Positions 15,969 through 24,814 are shown, numbered from the stretch's first letter. The stretch: 56,581 nt of DNA from Thermogladius sp. (GCA_022759365.1 JAEMPJ010000026.1:17401-73981), one strand, 5' to 3'. The notes: generated from the letters alone by a model not told the origin. A program made the numbers and translations.

Positions 15969-16925
15969 TTAAGGAATGAGCAGGGCTAGGATCGATTTCT
16001 GAACATGCTTTCTATTCTCGGCTTGATCCCACACCACACTCCACTTCCCGTCTATCACATCGTCTGTGACCTCCTCTCCCCTGTGCGCGGGCAGGCAGTG
16101 CATGAAGATCGCGTCTGGCTTAGCCTGCCTCATTAGTAGAGAGGTGACCCTGTAGGGCTCTAGGTCTCTTATCCTCTTCTCTCTCTCGCTCTCCTGCCCC
16201 ATACTAACCCAGACATCGGTGTACACCACGTCCGCATCCCTGACGGCTCTCCATGGATCCCTCTCAATCTCGAAAGAGCCACCGTACTTTACAGCAGTCT
16301 CATTGAACAGCTTGACCACAGATGGGTGCGGGTCGTAGCCCTTGGGGGAGGATATGACCAGTTTTCCACCGAGTAAACCCACGGCCAGCATTAGGCTGTG
16401 GGCGACGTTATCCCCTCCGTCTCCAACGAAGACTATCTTGAGCTTAGAGATATCCCTCCCCTTCTTCTCCATTATAGTGAAGACGTCTGTTAAGCCCTGG
16501 GCAGGGTGGTGTAGGTCGCTTAAGCCGTTTATCACTGGTATACTGCTGTACTCGGCTAGCTTCTCGAGCTTACGATGCTCGTAGACCCGGGCCACTATGC
16601 CATCCACGTACCTGGAGAGGGTTCTCGCAGTGTCCTCAATAGTCTCCCCTCTCGCGAGTTGCATCTCGCTGGAGTGTAGAGCGATGACGTCGCCCCCGAG
16701 CTCTTTCATAGCTGTCTCAAAGCTGACTCTAGTCCTAGTGCTGGGCTTCTCGAAGATCATCGCTAAATGCCTTCCTGGGAGTAGCGGGATAACCCTTTCA
16801 CCCATCTTGAACCGGGATTTCAAGTGGGCGGCTACGTCGAGCATCAACTGGATCTCTTCCCTAGTGAACTCGGCTAGAGTTAGGAAATCCCTGTTCTTCA
16901 AACCATTATACAACGGCTTCACCAT
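15969..16925 (-). CDS. argF: Ornithine carbamoyltransferase
   Basis: Exchanges carbamoyl phosphate and ornithine with citrulline and phosphate; in fermenters it can run backwards to feed carbamate kinase. 318 residues, normal length. Carbamoyl-phosphate site STRTR in KPSTRTRVSFE, HPAQGLTD, ornithine loop with VSMGQE, and the catalytic HCLPAHRGEEV are all intact. It is the orthodox member of three transcarbamylase-fold genes in the window (others at 18175 and 44315). ATG at 16925; a TATA-like ATTTTTACC on the minus strand about 25 bp upstream suggests a leaderless mRNA. Divergent from the DUF711 gene. Confidence 0.95.
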   Translation of the reverse strand: MVKPLYNGLKNRDFLTLAEFTREEIQLMLDVAAHLKSRFKMGERVIPLLPGRHLAMIFEKPSTRTRVSFETAMKELGGDVIALHSSEMQLARGETIEDTARTLSRYVDGIVARVYEHRKLEKLAEYSSIPVINGLSDLHHPAQGLTDVFTIMEKKGRDISKLKIVFVGDGGDNVAHSLMLAVGLLGGKLVISSPKGYDPHPSVVKLFNETAVKYGGSFEIERDPWRAVRDADVVYTDVWVSMGQESEREKRIRDLEPYRVTSLLMRQAKPDAIFMHCLPAHRGEEVTDDVIDGKWSVVWDQAENRKHVQKSILALLIP

Positions 16926-16999
16926 ACAAACTTGAGTGGCGTGGAGGTAAAAATCTTTGACATCCCCGAGGGCTATCCTTTTATTACCCTCTCAACGCC

Positions 17000-18133
17000 A
17001 TGAACCGCCCTCTGATGAGGCCCATGAAGCCGGTTGTGAGGGCAGTCGCGTATTTCACGCCGCGGTTCAAGGATGTAAACGACTTGAAGTCGACGCTCGA
17101 GAAGGCTGTTACACTGCTCTCCGATATTGCTAGACTCGTGGAGAATGAGGGGTTCACGGTGTTCACGAAAAGGATCACGCTACCTCAAAGCGAGATAGGG
17201 TTGGCCGACATTGTTAAAGCTCTAGACAACCTGGGTTTAGTGGAGAAGGGTATTCTTGTCAGCATCGGCTCCCTCGATGTCGATAAGGCTGGGTGGAAAG
17301 CGGTTGCAGAGACAGTTCTGGGAGGATACTACGCCAGCTTGTTGTTCAACGAGAGCAACCCGGTAGAGTCTGCTAGAGTTTTTTCTAAAATAATTCACGA
17401 GATAAGCGACGCCGACCCGTCAGCTGCCACGAGGATAGCTGTTGGATTCCATGATCAACCCCTTGAAACACCCTATTTCCCTGATTCAACCAGTAGCGGC
17501 GTGGAAGGGGTTGGCTTCTCATTCTTATACCCGGATTACCTCAGAGAGGCTGTAAAAGAGGGGGCGAGTATTGGGGAAGCCTTCAATATGTTCTCCCGTT
17601 CAGCGGCAAGTCTATTCAACGCTGTTAAGAGGGCGTTTCGACTAAGGTTGGTTGCTGATTTCAGCTTGTCGCCCTGGAAGGAGAATAGCGTGGTGAAACT
17701 GCTGGAGGCCGTTGGCTACAGGGTTTTGGAGCCCGGTTTCCACTACGGTTTATTCGAGCTGAACAAGCATATAAGGAGGGTTGCTGAGGCAAGTGGTGCC
17801 GCCGCTGGGTTCAACGAGGTGATGCTCCCCTACGCTGAGGATGACGAGCTTATTAAACTTGGATCCAGGGGTGTTCTCACAGCATACGACCTCCTATCCT
17901 ACTCCTCTGTATGCGTGGCTGGGCCAGACATGCTTGTTGTCCCATCCTCCACCGGGGAACTCTCCAGGTTTATACTAGACTCGTATGGTGTGGCGGCCAC
18001 CAAGAATAGGCCGATGGCCCTAAGGGTAATACCGGTAAACAGTGAGCCCTTGGAGACAGTGGATCTAGGGCGCTTTGGTAAAGTCCCCGTTATACCCTAC
18101 TCCCGGCAAAATTCCAGGCTGAGTAAACGTTAA
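17000..18133 (+). CDS. DUF711 (UPF0210) family protein
   Basis: 377 residues matching what I recall of the DUF711/UPF0210 family, an uncharacterised protein group related in fold to pyruvate-formate-lyase-like barrels. Features are the N-terminal VRAVAYFTPRF, a central GVGFSFLYPDY, LVADFSLSPWK, and the C-terminal FNEVMLPYAEDDELIKLGSRG and CVAGPDMLVVP segments. In-frame ATGs at 17000, 17015 and 17024 are all possible; the TATA element at about 16976-16986 favours one of the later ones. It is 41 bp upstream of the YgeW-like gene on the same strand. Function unknown; the position next to a carbamoyltransferase is the only clue. Confidence 0.8.
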   Translation: MNRPLMRPMKPVVRAVAYFTPRFKDVNDLKSTLEKAVTLLSDIARLVENEGFTVFTKRITLPQSEIGLADIVKALDNLGLVEKGILVSIGSLDVDKAGWKAVAETVLGGYYASLLFNESNPVESARVFSKIIHEISDADPSAATRIAVGFHDQPLETPYFPDSTSSGVEGVGFSFLYPDYLREAVKEGASIGEAFNMFSRSAASLFNAVKRAFRLRLVADFSLSPWKENSVVKLLEAVGYRVLEPGFHYGLFELNKHIRRVAEASGAAAGFNEVMLPYAEDDELIKLGSRGVLTAYDLLSYSSVCVAGPDMLVVPSSTGELSRFILDSYGVAATKNRPMALRVIPVNSEPLETVDLGRFGKVPVIPYSRQNSRLSKR

Positions 18134-18174
18134 ATACTGCAAGCCGGATAGCCAGGATTGTTGAGGTGTAGTGC

Positions 18175-19251
18175 ATGAGCGACGCATGGTTCCTAGGCCT
18201 GCTCGAAGGAAAACACTGGCTATCCAACGCGGACTACGACATAGACACGGTATTCACCGTGTTAAAGGCCGCGAAAGAGCTGAAGGAGATGTTCCATAAG
18301 GGTGTGAGGAAAGTTAACTGGCTTGACGGCAAGACGCTGTACTTGATCTTCTACAATAAGAGCCTGAGGACTAGGAACAGCTTCCAGACAGGTATGTACC
18401 AGCTGGGAGGCCAGGCAATATACATATCCCCAGACCAGGTTTACACGCCGACTCTACCAGAGGACATGGTGCCGTATGCTACTGAGGCCATCAGCGACGT
18501 GGCTAGGGTTCTGAGCAGGTATGGTAGCGGGATCGCTATCAGGATCTACGGTGATGCCGCCAAGTGGATTATTGGGAGAGGGCATAGGATTATAGAGGAG
18601 TTCGCCAAGTGGAGTAAAGTGCCAGTCCTGAACATGGAGGACGATATCTGGCACCCGTTCCAGTCACTAGCCGACGCCTTAGCGGCGTTCGAGGCGCTAG
18701 GCTTCCCCAAGGATCTAAGGGGTAAGAAAGTCGTCGTCAGCTACGCGTACAGCGGTGGGCTGAAGCCACTCGCCGTGCCACAGGATGTAGCTACAACCTT
18801 CGCCATGCTGGGCGCAGACGTGTATGTAGCCCACCCACCGGGATTCGAGCTATTAGACGATGTCATGAACAAGGCTAAGAAGTACGCTGAGCACTGGGGT
18901 AGCGAGTTCAAGATAGTCCACAACATGGATGAGGCGTTCGAGGGCGCTACAATAGTCTACCCGAAGGCATGGAGCCCCAAGGGCTTCTTCCCACCCTTCA
19001 ACACGAAGGTCGACAAGGAGGGGGCTACAGCGTACCAGAACAAGTTCAAGGACTGGATAGTTACAACTGAGAGGTTGGAGAAGGCTGGTAAACCATTCTA
19101 CATGCACTGCGGCCCCGCTGACAGAGGCCAGGAGGTTACAGACGAAGTGCTAGACAAGTACCCGAAGAGCCTGTACTTCGAGGAAGCAGAGAACAGGTTG
19201 CACGTGCAGAAAGCAGTAATGGCTATGGTAATGGGCAGTAGAAAGTGGTAG
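18175..19251 (+). CDS. YgeW-like carbamoyltransferase (paralogue 1)
   Basis: Transcarbamylase-fold enzyme of 358 residues, longer than OTC. The phosphate loop is SLRTRNSF (SxRTR), the carbamoyl-phosphate His is in HPFQSLAD, and the catalytic region reads MHCGPADRGQEV, with G in place of the L of HCLP. The insert AYSGGLKPLAVPQ matches the signature of the E. coli YgeW group (WAYSPSYGKPLSVPQ), whose amino substrate is unsettled; the YgeW fold is knotted. GAGGTG ribosome binding site 7 nt before the ATG, TATA-like CGTTAAATACTG at about 18128, and a T-tract after the stop suggest high expression as its own unit. Probably transfers or phosphorolyses a carbamoyl group of a ureido compound (inference). 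Not anabolic OTC. Confidence 0.85.
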   Translation: MSDAWFLGLLEGKHWLSNADYDIDTVFTVLKAAKELKEMFHKGVRKVNWLDGKTLYLIFYNKSLRTRNSFQTGMYQLGGQAIYISPDQVYTPTLPEDMVPYATEAISDVARVLSRYGSGIAIRIYGDAAKWIIGRGHRIIEEFAKWSKVPVLNMEDDIWHPFQSLADALAAFEALGFPKDLRGKKVVVSYAYSGGLKPLAVPQDVATTFAMLGADVYVAHPPGFELLDDVMNKAKKYAEHWGSEFKIVHNMDEAFEGATIVYPKAWSPKGFFPPFNTKVDKEGATAYQNKFKDWIVTTERLEKAGKPFYMHCGPADRGQEVTDEVLDKYPKSLYFEEAENRLHVQKAVMAMVMGSRKW

Positions 19252-19252
19252 T

Positions 19253-19281
19253 TTTCGTTTTTTCTTTTTCCTTCTCCTCAC
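19253..19281 (+). terminator. T-tract terminator after YgeW-like gene
   Basis: A T/C-rich run with several T4-T7 tracts starts 2 bp after the TAG stop, typical of intrinsic archaeal termination. Confidence 0.65.
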
Positions 19282-19324
19282 TCTTCCCACTCCAAGCCCT
19301 TTCTAAGCTTGATAGGAGTGCGGG

Positions 19325-20215
19325 ATGAGGGTCAAAGGAATCAACTATGGACTATCCCTCTACTCCTCCTATATACTACCATTGTTTGATCTCGAGGAAG
19401 TCTCCGGCGGGTTCATCTTCAGGAAGAAGCATGGAGCCTACAGAGGGCTAATGTGCAGGTTTGATAAGAGGAATCTTGAAACAAATTGTAAGATCCCCCG
19501 GCACTGGCCTGAGGAGGTTGTATACAAGACGCTCGGGTTGGATAAACACTACTTGTATCAAAAACTAGCCGCTGAGGTGGATGGTAGAGGGTTTGTGGAC
19601 ACTATTACCTTAATGTACTCGCCCCCGGATAAGACACTTGTAGCATACACGATATACTTATCGCAGAACACGAACTACCACACTAACACGGTTAGATGGG
19701 TTAGAGAGCTCTTGGAGACCGGTGTCATCAAGGCGAGATCATACCAGGTGTCTTGGTTCATGGAAAACAAGAATCTTATAAGAGAGAGCACTTCGCTCGG
19801 AGACCCCCTGGAAGAGGCTGCGAGACTCCTCACATTGAGAGGAGTGGGATTCAAGGGTAGCCAAGCCTACCTGTTATACGCCCATGGCCTAACAGAGTAT
19901 GCCCCCTTAGACCGGCATTATAGAGCTTTGGTGAGCGAGTACCTCAACCTGCCTCCCCCCGATAAAAAGTTTTGTCTAAGAGCGTTTTTCAACTGTGGGA
20001 GATGCCCTTTATCGGGTGAGTGCGTGTACAGCCGGCTTAGAAGTAGGCTGGGCTATTTCAACGGCGTCCTCCAGTCAATTGTTTATATAGCGGGTAGTCT
20101 AAAGAAGGCTGGGGGCAGAGGTATAGTTGAAGTTTTAGTAGGGGGCTTCGAGGACTTGAGCGATTTATTGCTGGATAAAGCCTCTTTATACCTTAGTAGA
20201 CGCTTATCTACTTAG
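19325..20215 (+). CDS. Endonuclease III-superfamily DNA glycosylase/lyase with 4Fe-4S cluster
   Basis: Base-excision repair enzyme of the HhH-GPD fold, 296 residues. The first ~110 residues are an extension not seen in EndoIII. The core then has LSQNTN (helix B motif), the hairpin GVGFKGSQAY with the catalytic Lys aligned to EndoIII K120, and PLDRHY with the catalytic Asp aligned to D138. The cluster ligands follow as C-x6-C-x2-C-x5-C (FCLRAFFNCGRCPLSGEC), exactly the EndoIII/MutY spacing. Both catalytic residues are kept, so it should be a bifunctional glycosylase/AP-lyase; the lesion is unknown. GGAGTG ribosome binding site before the ATG. It is 14 bp upstream of a radical SAM gene. Confidence 0.82.
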   Translation: MRVKGINYGLSLYSSYILPLFDLEEVSGGFIFRKKHGAYRGLMCRFDKRNLETNCKIPRHWPEEVVYKTLGLDKHYLYQKLAAEVDGRGFVDTITLMYSPPDKTLVAYTIYLSQNTNYHTNTVRWVRELLETGVIKARSYQVSWFMENKNLIRESTSLGDPLEEAARLLTLRGVGFKGSQAYLLYAHGLTEYAPLDRHYRALVSEYLNLPPPDKKFCLRAFFNCGRCPLSGECVYSRLRSRLGYFNGVLQSIVYIAGSLKKAGGRGIVEVLVGGFEDLSDLLLDKASLYLSRRLST

Positions 20216-20229
20216 ACCAGCTGATCCCG

Positions 20230-21009
20230 ATGCCGGGTTTAGACCCCTTTAAACTCGGGGAGGAGGTTCGCAAGCAGGTTACTAGAGTTAGAGGCGGCGT
20301 CGAGGAGAGAAGATACTACAGGTTCAGGGGCGGTAGATGGTATGGGGGTATTGCTACCGGTGATGTTGTCGGGTGCAACCTGAGGTGTAAGTTCTGCTGG
20401 AGCTGGAGGTTCAGCTACTACACGGATAGAGGCGAGTTCTACAGCCCTCTAAGGGTCTTCCACACTCTTAGAGACATCGCTGTTAGAAGGGGTTACAAGT
20501 ATGTGAGGCTCAGCGGGGGAGAGCCAACCTTATCATGGAGGCACCTCGTCGAACTCCTCAGGCTTTTCAGCGAGACAAACCTCATTTTCATACTAGAGAC
20601 GAACGGGTTGCTAATAGGCAAGTATGAGGAGTACGCTCGTGAACTCGCAGGTTTCCCCAACATAGCTGTTAGGGTGTCTTTCAAGGGGACTACACCCGAA
20701 GAATTCGAGTTGTTGACTGGAGCCGACAGATCCTTCTTCGAATACCAGTTTAAAGCCCTTGAAAACCTGTTCAACGCCGGCTTAAAGCCCGGGGAAGACT
20801 TCTACCCAGCCGTTATGTTGAGTTTCAGTAGCAGGGACAACTACAATAGCTTTAAGAAGAGGCTTAGTCAAATACACCCTGCTCTAGCTGAGTCCATTGA
20901 TGAAGAGTACGTGATCCTCTACCCCCATGTAGTCGAGCTTTTAAAGAAGAGCGGGCTTAAGCCCCGCGTAGCTTACAAGCCCGACGGCGTACCGGACTTT
21001 ATGATCTAG
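20230..21009 (+). CDS. Radical SAM protein of unknown substrate
   Basis: 259 residues. The 4Fe-4S/SAM motif C-x3-C-x2-C is at about residue 50 (GCNLRCKFCW), followed by the SAM-binding RLSGGEPTL and LETNGLL strands of the TIM-like half barrel. There is no SPASM or second cluster motif, and no spore-photoproduct-lyase signature. It starts 14 bp after the DNA glycosylase gene and surely shares its mRNA. The pairing could mean a joint role in nucleic acid repair or modification, but other radical SAM roles (cofactor or RNA modification, activase) cannot be excluded. Confidence 0.85.
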   Translation: MPGLDPFKLGEEVRKQVTRVRGGVEERRYYRFRGGRWYGGIATGDVVGCNLRCKFCWSWRFSYYTDRGEFYSPLRVFHTLRDIAVRRGYKYVRLSGGEPTLSWRHLVELLRLFSETNLIFILETNGLLIGKYEEYARELAGFPNIAVRVSFKGTTPEEFELLTGADRSFFEYQFKALENLFNAGLKPGEDFYPAVMLSFSSRDNYNSFKKRLSQIHPALAESIDEEYVILYPHVVELLKKSGLKPRVAYKPDGVPDFMI

Positions 21010-21054
21010 GGCCATCTATGTATGCGAATATACAAGACAGGGAAGGATTGTATT

Positions 21055-21064
21055 GTTTAAAAAC
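21055..21064 (+). promoter_or_regulatory. TATA box of carbamate kinase
   Basis: GTTTAAAAAC predicts a transcript start near 21086. A GGGTGG ribosome binding site precedes the ATG at 21104. Confidence 0.55.
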
Positions 21065-21103
21065 TCTTGAAGGAATCTCTTCTATTCTAAGCAGGGTGGT
21101 TGA

Positions 21104-22075
21104 ATGGCTAGAGACGATAAATACATGGTAATAGCGTTCGGTGGAAACGCGTTCCAGACTAAAGGCGATAAAGGCACCCCTGAGGATTATTGGAGGAACG
21201 CGTACAGGGCTGCAGATATAGTGGTCTCCCTGCTAGAGGAGGGTTATAGGATAGCTCTGACACACGGCAACGGCCCGCAGGTCGGTATAATAGCTGAATG
21301 GATGATGGCGGGGCTTAAGATGAAGCAATTGCCGCCTATGACGCTGGATATAGCAGGGGCTATGACCCAGGGTTGGCTCGGCTATCTACTACAGCAAGCC
21401 TTGTACAACAAGCTCTTAGAGAAGGGGCTTCTAGGCTCGAAAGTGAAGGGTGTTGTAACGGTCGTAACGCAGACGCTCGTCAACAAAGATGACCCGGACT
21501 TCAAGAACCCCAGCAAATACATTGGCCCATGGTACGAGAAAGAGGAGGCCGAGAAGCTGGCTAAAGAGTATGGCTGGGTCATCAAGCCCGACCCAAGGGG
21601 CGGGTATAGGAGAGTAGTCCCCTCACCAGACCCGTTCATCCAAGTTGAGATAGAGGCTGTTAGAACACTCCTCGACAACGGCTTCATAGTGATCGCGGAT
21701 GGCGGCGGCGGGATACCAGTGTATAAGGATGAGAAGGGGCTCCTGCACGGCGTGGAGGCGGTCATAGACAAGGATTTAGGCGCGGAGAGGATGGCCACAG
21801 CGCTTGGAGCCAGCGTCCTGTTAATCCTGACAGACGTTGAGAAGGTCTACTTGAACTACGGTAAACCAGACGCGAAACCCCTCGACGTACTCACAGTGAG
21901 CGAGGCGAAGAAATACTACGCTGAGGGACACTTCAAGCCAGGTAGCATGGGGCCTAAAGTGCTGGCCAGTATAAGGTTTATTGAGAACGGCGGTAAACTA
22001 GCCATTATCGGCCATCTGTTAAAAGCCAAGGAAGCCCTTGAAGGGAAGTCGGGCACCCGGATCATACCTGGTTGA
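21104..22075 (+). CDS. arcC: Carbamate kinase
   Basis: Makes ATP from ADP and carbamoyl phosphate, releasing carbamate (NH3 + CO2); in Pyrococcus a related enzyme was first taken for a carbamoyl-phosphate synthase. 323 residues of the amino-acid-kinase fold: AFGGNAFQ at the N-terminus, THGNGPQVG, TVVTQTLVNKDDPDF, ADGGGGIPV, KDLGAERMATALGAS, ILTDVEKVYLNYG, and the terminal FKPGSMGPKV motif. It has its own TATA box, strong ribosome binding site and downstream T-tracts. With three transcarbamylase-fold proteins in the window it is the likely ATP-yielding end of carbamoyl-group catabolism. Confidence 0.95.
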   Translation: MARDDKYMVIAFGGNAFQTKGDKGTPEDYWRNAYRAADIVVSLLEEGYRIALTHGNGPQVGIIAEWMMAGLKMKQLPPMTLDIAGAMTQGWLGYLLQQALYNKLLEKGLLGSKVKGVVTVVTQTLVNKDDPDFKNPSKYIGPWYEKEEAEKLAKEYGWVIKPDPRGGYRRVVPSPDPFIQVEIEAVRTLLDNGFIVIADGGGGIPVYKDEKGLLHGVEAVIDKDLGAERMATALGASVLLILTDVEKVYLNYGKPDAKPLDVLTVSEAKKYYAEGHFKPGSMGPKVLASIRFIENGGKLAIIGHLLKAKEALEGKSGTRIIPG

Positions 22076-22090
22076 GTGTTTTAAGAAGAA

Positions 22091-22123
22091 TCTTTTTCTC
22101 CTCTCTACCTTCTTCCTATTTTT
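22091..22123 (+). terminator. Pyrimidine-rich terminator after carbamate kinase
   Basis: Runs of T5, CT-rich sequence and a final T5 follow the stop by 16 bp. Beyond this the gap to the DMT gene holds only the small hairpins listed separately. Confidence 0.55.
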
Positions 22124-22260
22124 AACACTACATATTCAAACTACGATGCTTCAGGTTTACTTGCAGACCATTAGTAGCCGGATAAGTCCAGTATACTCTA
22201 CTTTTCTAGAGCTATTAACCCGAAATACCATCTTCCTCACAACCTAGGCTATCTGCTGGA

Positions 22261-22310
22261 GGTGGAAAGAACCACCATAATAGTTAAATAAAGCCCTACC
22301 TTTGAGTAGG
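22261..22310 (+). promoter_or_regulatory. TATA element flanked by two small hairpins upstream of the DMT gene
   Basis: GGTGG (22261-22265) pairs with CCACC (22272-22276), and CCTAC (22295-22299) pairs with GTAGG (22306-22310). Between them lies TTAAATAAA, a good TATA box about 26 bp upstream of about 22315. The second repeat would sit between TATA and start site, where a repressor could bind. No known riboswitch pattern is recognised. Confidence 0.35.
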
Positions 22311-22361
22311 CACAAGTGACTGCCCGGCTTGCTCTACAGGGTTACTAGAGGATGGAGAGTT

Positions 22362-23195
22362 ATGGAGGATAGAATCAAAGGGTTAACCGCGCTAGTGTTG
22401 ACGTCGCTCATATGGGGTTCCAGCTTTATATTCATCAAGCTCAGCGTATCCAGTATCGATGGCCTCGCCTATACTTTTTATAGGGCTGTGCTAGCGCTTG
22501 CGATACTAGCCCCTGTGGGGTTAGCTTATAGGAGAAGATTTAGCCCGAGGAGCTTGAAGAAAAGCTTCATCGTAGGCTTATCATACATTATAGGCCTCGC
22601 GTTGCAAGGGCTTGGAACAGAGTTCACGACTCCCTCTATCTCGGCTTTTGTAACCGGTTTAAACACGGTTTTCGTGTACATCTACGAGTTCTTTAAAGGA
22701 AGCGGGAGCTGGACTAGGCTCTCGGCTTCACTTGTTTTGTCGACTGTAGGGCTATACCTCCTCACAAAGCCCTCGGGTGAGCTGACCCTAGGTGTACTGC
22801 TTGTTCTAGCTGGAGCAGTGGCTTGGGCTGTTGAAATAATCCTCGTGAGCGTCTGGAACAGAGAGCTCTCCGCGGATACATTATCCTTTCTAGTTGGCCT
22901 ATTACTCCCAGGCCTGCTTCTAGCCCCCTACATTTTAATAGCCGATAGGACTATACCTAGCGCCACCACACTACTCTTCATCCTCTACCTAAGCTTGTTC
23001 TGCACTATAGTAGCTTCGATACTCCAAGTGCTCGGCCAGAAATACGTGCCAGCATACGCCGCTGCCACAATATACCTTCTAGAGCCGGTTTCCGCCATGA
23101 TCTTCTCAGTGGCATTCTACGGTGAGAGGCCTGCCCCCGAGCAGGTCGCCGGCTCCCTATTGATTCTCATAGCCATCTACGTTGCCTCGAAGTAG
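22362..23195 (+). CDS. EamA/DMT-family permease
   Basis: Drug/metabolite transporter superfamily carrier with about ten helices in two EamA repeats (first repeat from LVLTSLIWGSSFIFIKLSV, second from LLVLAGAVAWAVEIILVSVW). It ends with the typical AATIYLLEPVSAMIFSVAFYGE helix pair. The ATG at 22362 is chosen because a GGAGAG ribosome binding site is close upstream; a TTG at 22329 would add 11 residues of non-membrane sequence. It lies between carbamate kinase and the SsnA-like gene, so uptake or export of a nucleobase or ureide is a reasonable guess, but the family transports many solutes. Confidence 0.85.
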   Translation: MEDRIKGLTALVLTSLIWGSSFIFIKLSVSSIDGLAYTFYRAVLALAILAPVGLAYRRRFSPRSLKKSFIVGLSYIIGLALQGLGTEFTTPSISAFVTGLNTVFVYIYEFFKGSGSWTRLSASLVLSTVGLYLLTKPSGELTLGVLLVLAGAVAWAVEIILVSVWNRELSADTLSFLVGLLLPGLLLAPYILIADRTIPSATTLLFILYLSLFCTIVASILQVLGQKYVPAYAAATIYLLEPVSAMIFSVAFYGERPAPEQVAGSLLILIAIYVASK

Positions 23196-23227
23196 TTGCT
23201 CCACTATTCGTAAGTTGGCAAATAGAT

Positions 23228-23239
23228 AGTTTTATTTGA
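23228..23239 (+). promoter_or_regulatory. TATA box of the SsnA-like gene
   Basis: AGTTTTATTTGA predicts a start near 23259, followed by a GGGGGT ribosome binding site and the GTG at 23272. Confidence 0.5.
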
Positions 23240-23271
23240 TGCCTCGGGTAAAATTGAATAAGGGGGTATGA

Positions 23272-24654
23272 GTGAGGGAGAAAGTTGATATCCTGATATC
23301 AAACACCTTACTTGTAACAATGAACAATGAGAGACGTGTAGTCCCCAGAGGGTTTGTAGCCGTTAGAGACGGTGTTATCGTGGATGTGGGCGTCGGCGAC
23401 GGGAGAGAGAAGTATTCAAGCGAGGAAGTCATAGACGGGGCCAAAACAGTCACCGTCCCAGGCTTCATAAGCGCCCACACACACTTCTACGGCGCACTCC
23501 TCACGGGTAGCCCCTGGTTCGGCAGGATTGAGCCGCCTTCAGACTTCATGCAGAACCTCCAGAGAATATGGTGGGCTCTAGACGTGATGCTATGCCACGA
23601 GGAGGCTTACGCCGCCGCCCTGATCGGCTCCATAATGTACGCCAAGTCCGGTGTAACCAACTTCTTCGACAATATTAGCGCCCCCAACTGCATCGAGAAC
23701 ATACTCGACAGCATGGAGAAGGCTGTGAATGAGGTTGGGTTGAGGGGGATACTCAGCTTCGAGGCCACGCAGAGGAGGAGCATCGAGGAGGGTGTGAGGG
23801 GTGTTAGAGAGAACGAGAGGTTTATAGTCAAGAACAATAGAGACCCTAAGAAGAGGGTTAAGGGCGCGATCTACCTCCACGCCAGCTTCACTGTCACCGA
23901 TGACTTGTTCAAGCTCGCTATGGAGATTGCGGAGAAGCACGATGCGTTAATAGCGATCCACACGGAGGAGGGCCTAGTAGACGTCTACCACAACATCGAG
24001 AGATACGGGCTTAGGCCCATTGAGAGGATGGAGAAGCTTGGGTTCCTCTCCCCAAGAGTCCACTTGGTCCACGCAGTCCAGGCCACTGACGAGGAGATAG
24101 CTTTGATCAAGAAGAGGGGGGCCCACGTCGCGCACAACCCTATGAGCAATATGCTGAATGCAGTCGGCGTCCCGAAGATACCTAAAATGCTCGAGCTAGG
24201 CATTAACGTAGGGTTGGGAGACGACGGCTATATCTTCAACATCTTCGAGAATATGAGGGCAGCATACCTAATACACAAGGTTTGGAACCTTGACCCAAGG
24301 CTCATGACGCCTCTACAAGTTGTTGAAATGGCCACCGTTAACTCTGCTAAGATGTTCCACCAAGAGAGAGAGCTGGGGAGCATCGAGCCCGGGAAGAAAG
24401 CGGATCTTGTTGTTATCAAGCCCAGAACACCTTCAACACCTGTAAACGAGAAGACCATCTACGCACATCTAGTGAACTCCTTCTCCTCCGACGACGTGGA
24501 CACAGTTATAGTGGATGGGAGGTTTGTCGTGAAGGAGAAAAAGTTTGTCAACATCGACCTGGATAAAGCCCTCGAAAAAGTCCACAGAGTCGTCGAGAAG
24601 CTATGGGATAGAATGCTTGCGGAAGGCAAATACCAGCTGGACTACTTGAAATAG
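23272..24654 (+). CDS. ssnA: SsnA-like amidohydrolase (Atz/Trz family metal hydrolase)
   Basis: Metal-dependent deaminase/hydrolase of heterocyclic rings. 460 residues. Metal ligands: HTH in FISAHTHFYGA (about 68-70), His in AIHTEEG, His in LVHAVQATDEE, and Asp in GLGDDGY. ISAHTHFYGA, the IWWALD segment, LHASFTVTDD, MSNMLNAVGVP and the C-terminal GSIEPGKKADLVV all match the SsnA subgroup better than guanine deaminase or TrzA. In E. coli ssnA lies in the ygeW/yqeA (carbamate kinase) locus tied to anaerobic purine breakdown; here the same three families lie within 6.5 kb. GTG start with a GGGGGT ribosome binding site; the ATG 4 nt upstream is out of frame. Exact substrate unproven. Confidence 0.85.
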   Translation: MREKVDILISNTLLVTMNNERRVVPRGFVAVRDGVIVDVGVGDGREKYSSEEVIDGAKTVTVPGFISAHTHFYGALLTGSPWFGRIEPPSDFMQNLQRIWWALDVMLCHEEAYAAALIGSIMYAKSGVTNFFDNISAPNCIENILDSMEKAVNEVGLRGILSFEATQRRSIEEGVRGVRENERFIVKNNRDPKKRVKGAIYLHASFTVTDDLFKLAMEIAEKHDALIAIHTEEGLVDVYHNIERYGLRPIERMEKLGFLSPRVHLVHAVQATDEEIALIKKRGAHVAHNPMSNMLNAVGVPKIPKMLELGINVGLGDDGYIFNIFENMRAAYLIHKVWNLDPRLMTPLQVVEMATVNSAKMFHQERELGSIEPGKKADLVVIKPRTPSTPVNEKTIYAHLVNSFSSDDVDTVIVDGRFVVKEKKFVNIDLDKALEKVHRVVEKLWDRMLAEGKYQLDYLK

Positions 24655-24655
24655 T

Positions 24656-24683
24656 TTTCCAAAATAATATTTTTCATTTTTAT
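24656..24683 (+). terminator. T-tract terminator after the SsnA-like gene
   Basis: Two T4-T5 runs and an AT-rich stretch follow the stop immediately. The rest of the 200-bp gap before cren7 is very AT-rich and shows no gene. Confidence 0.5.
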
Positions 24684-24814
24684 CCAACACTTTATATAAC
24701 TCCCACACGGTTTTCTATGAGTTTATTTAATTGTCTATCCGTGAATACCATTTTTCTAATCCGGTATTAAGCTGTATCACTATCCCATAATTTATTATTG
24801 CTACTTATGAAAAA

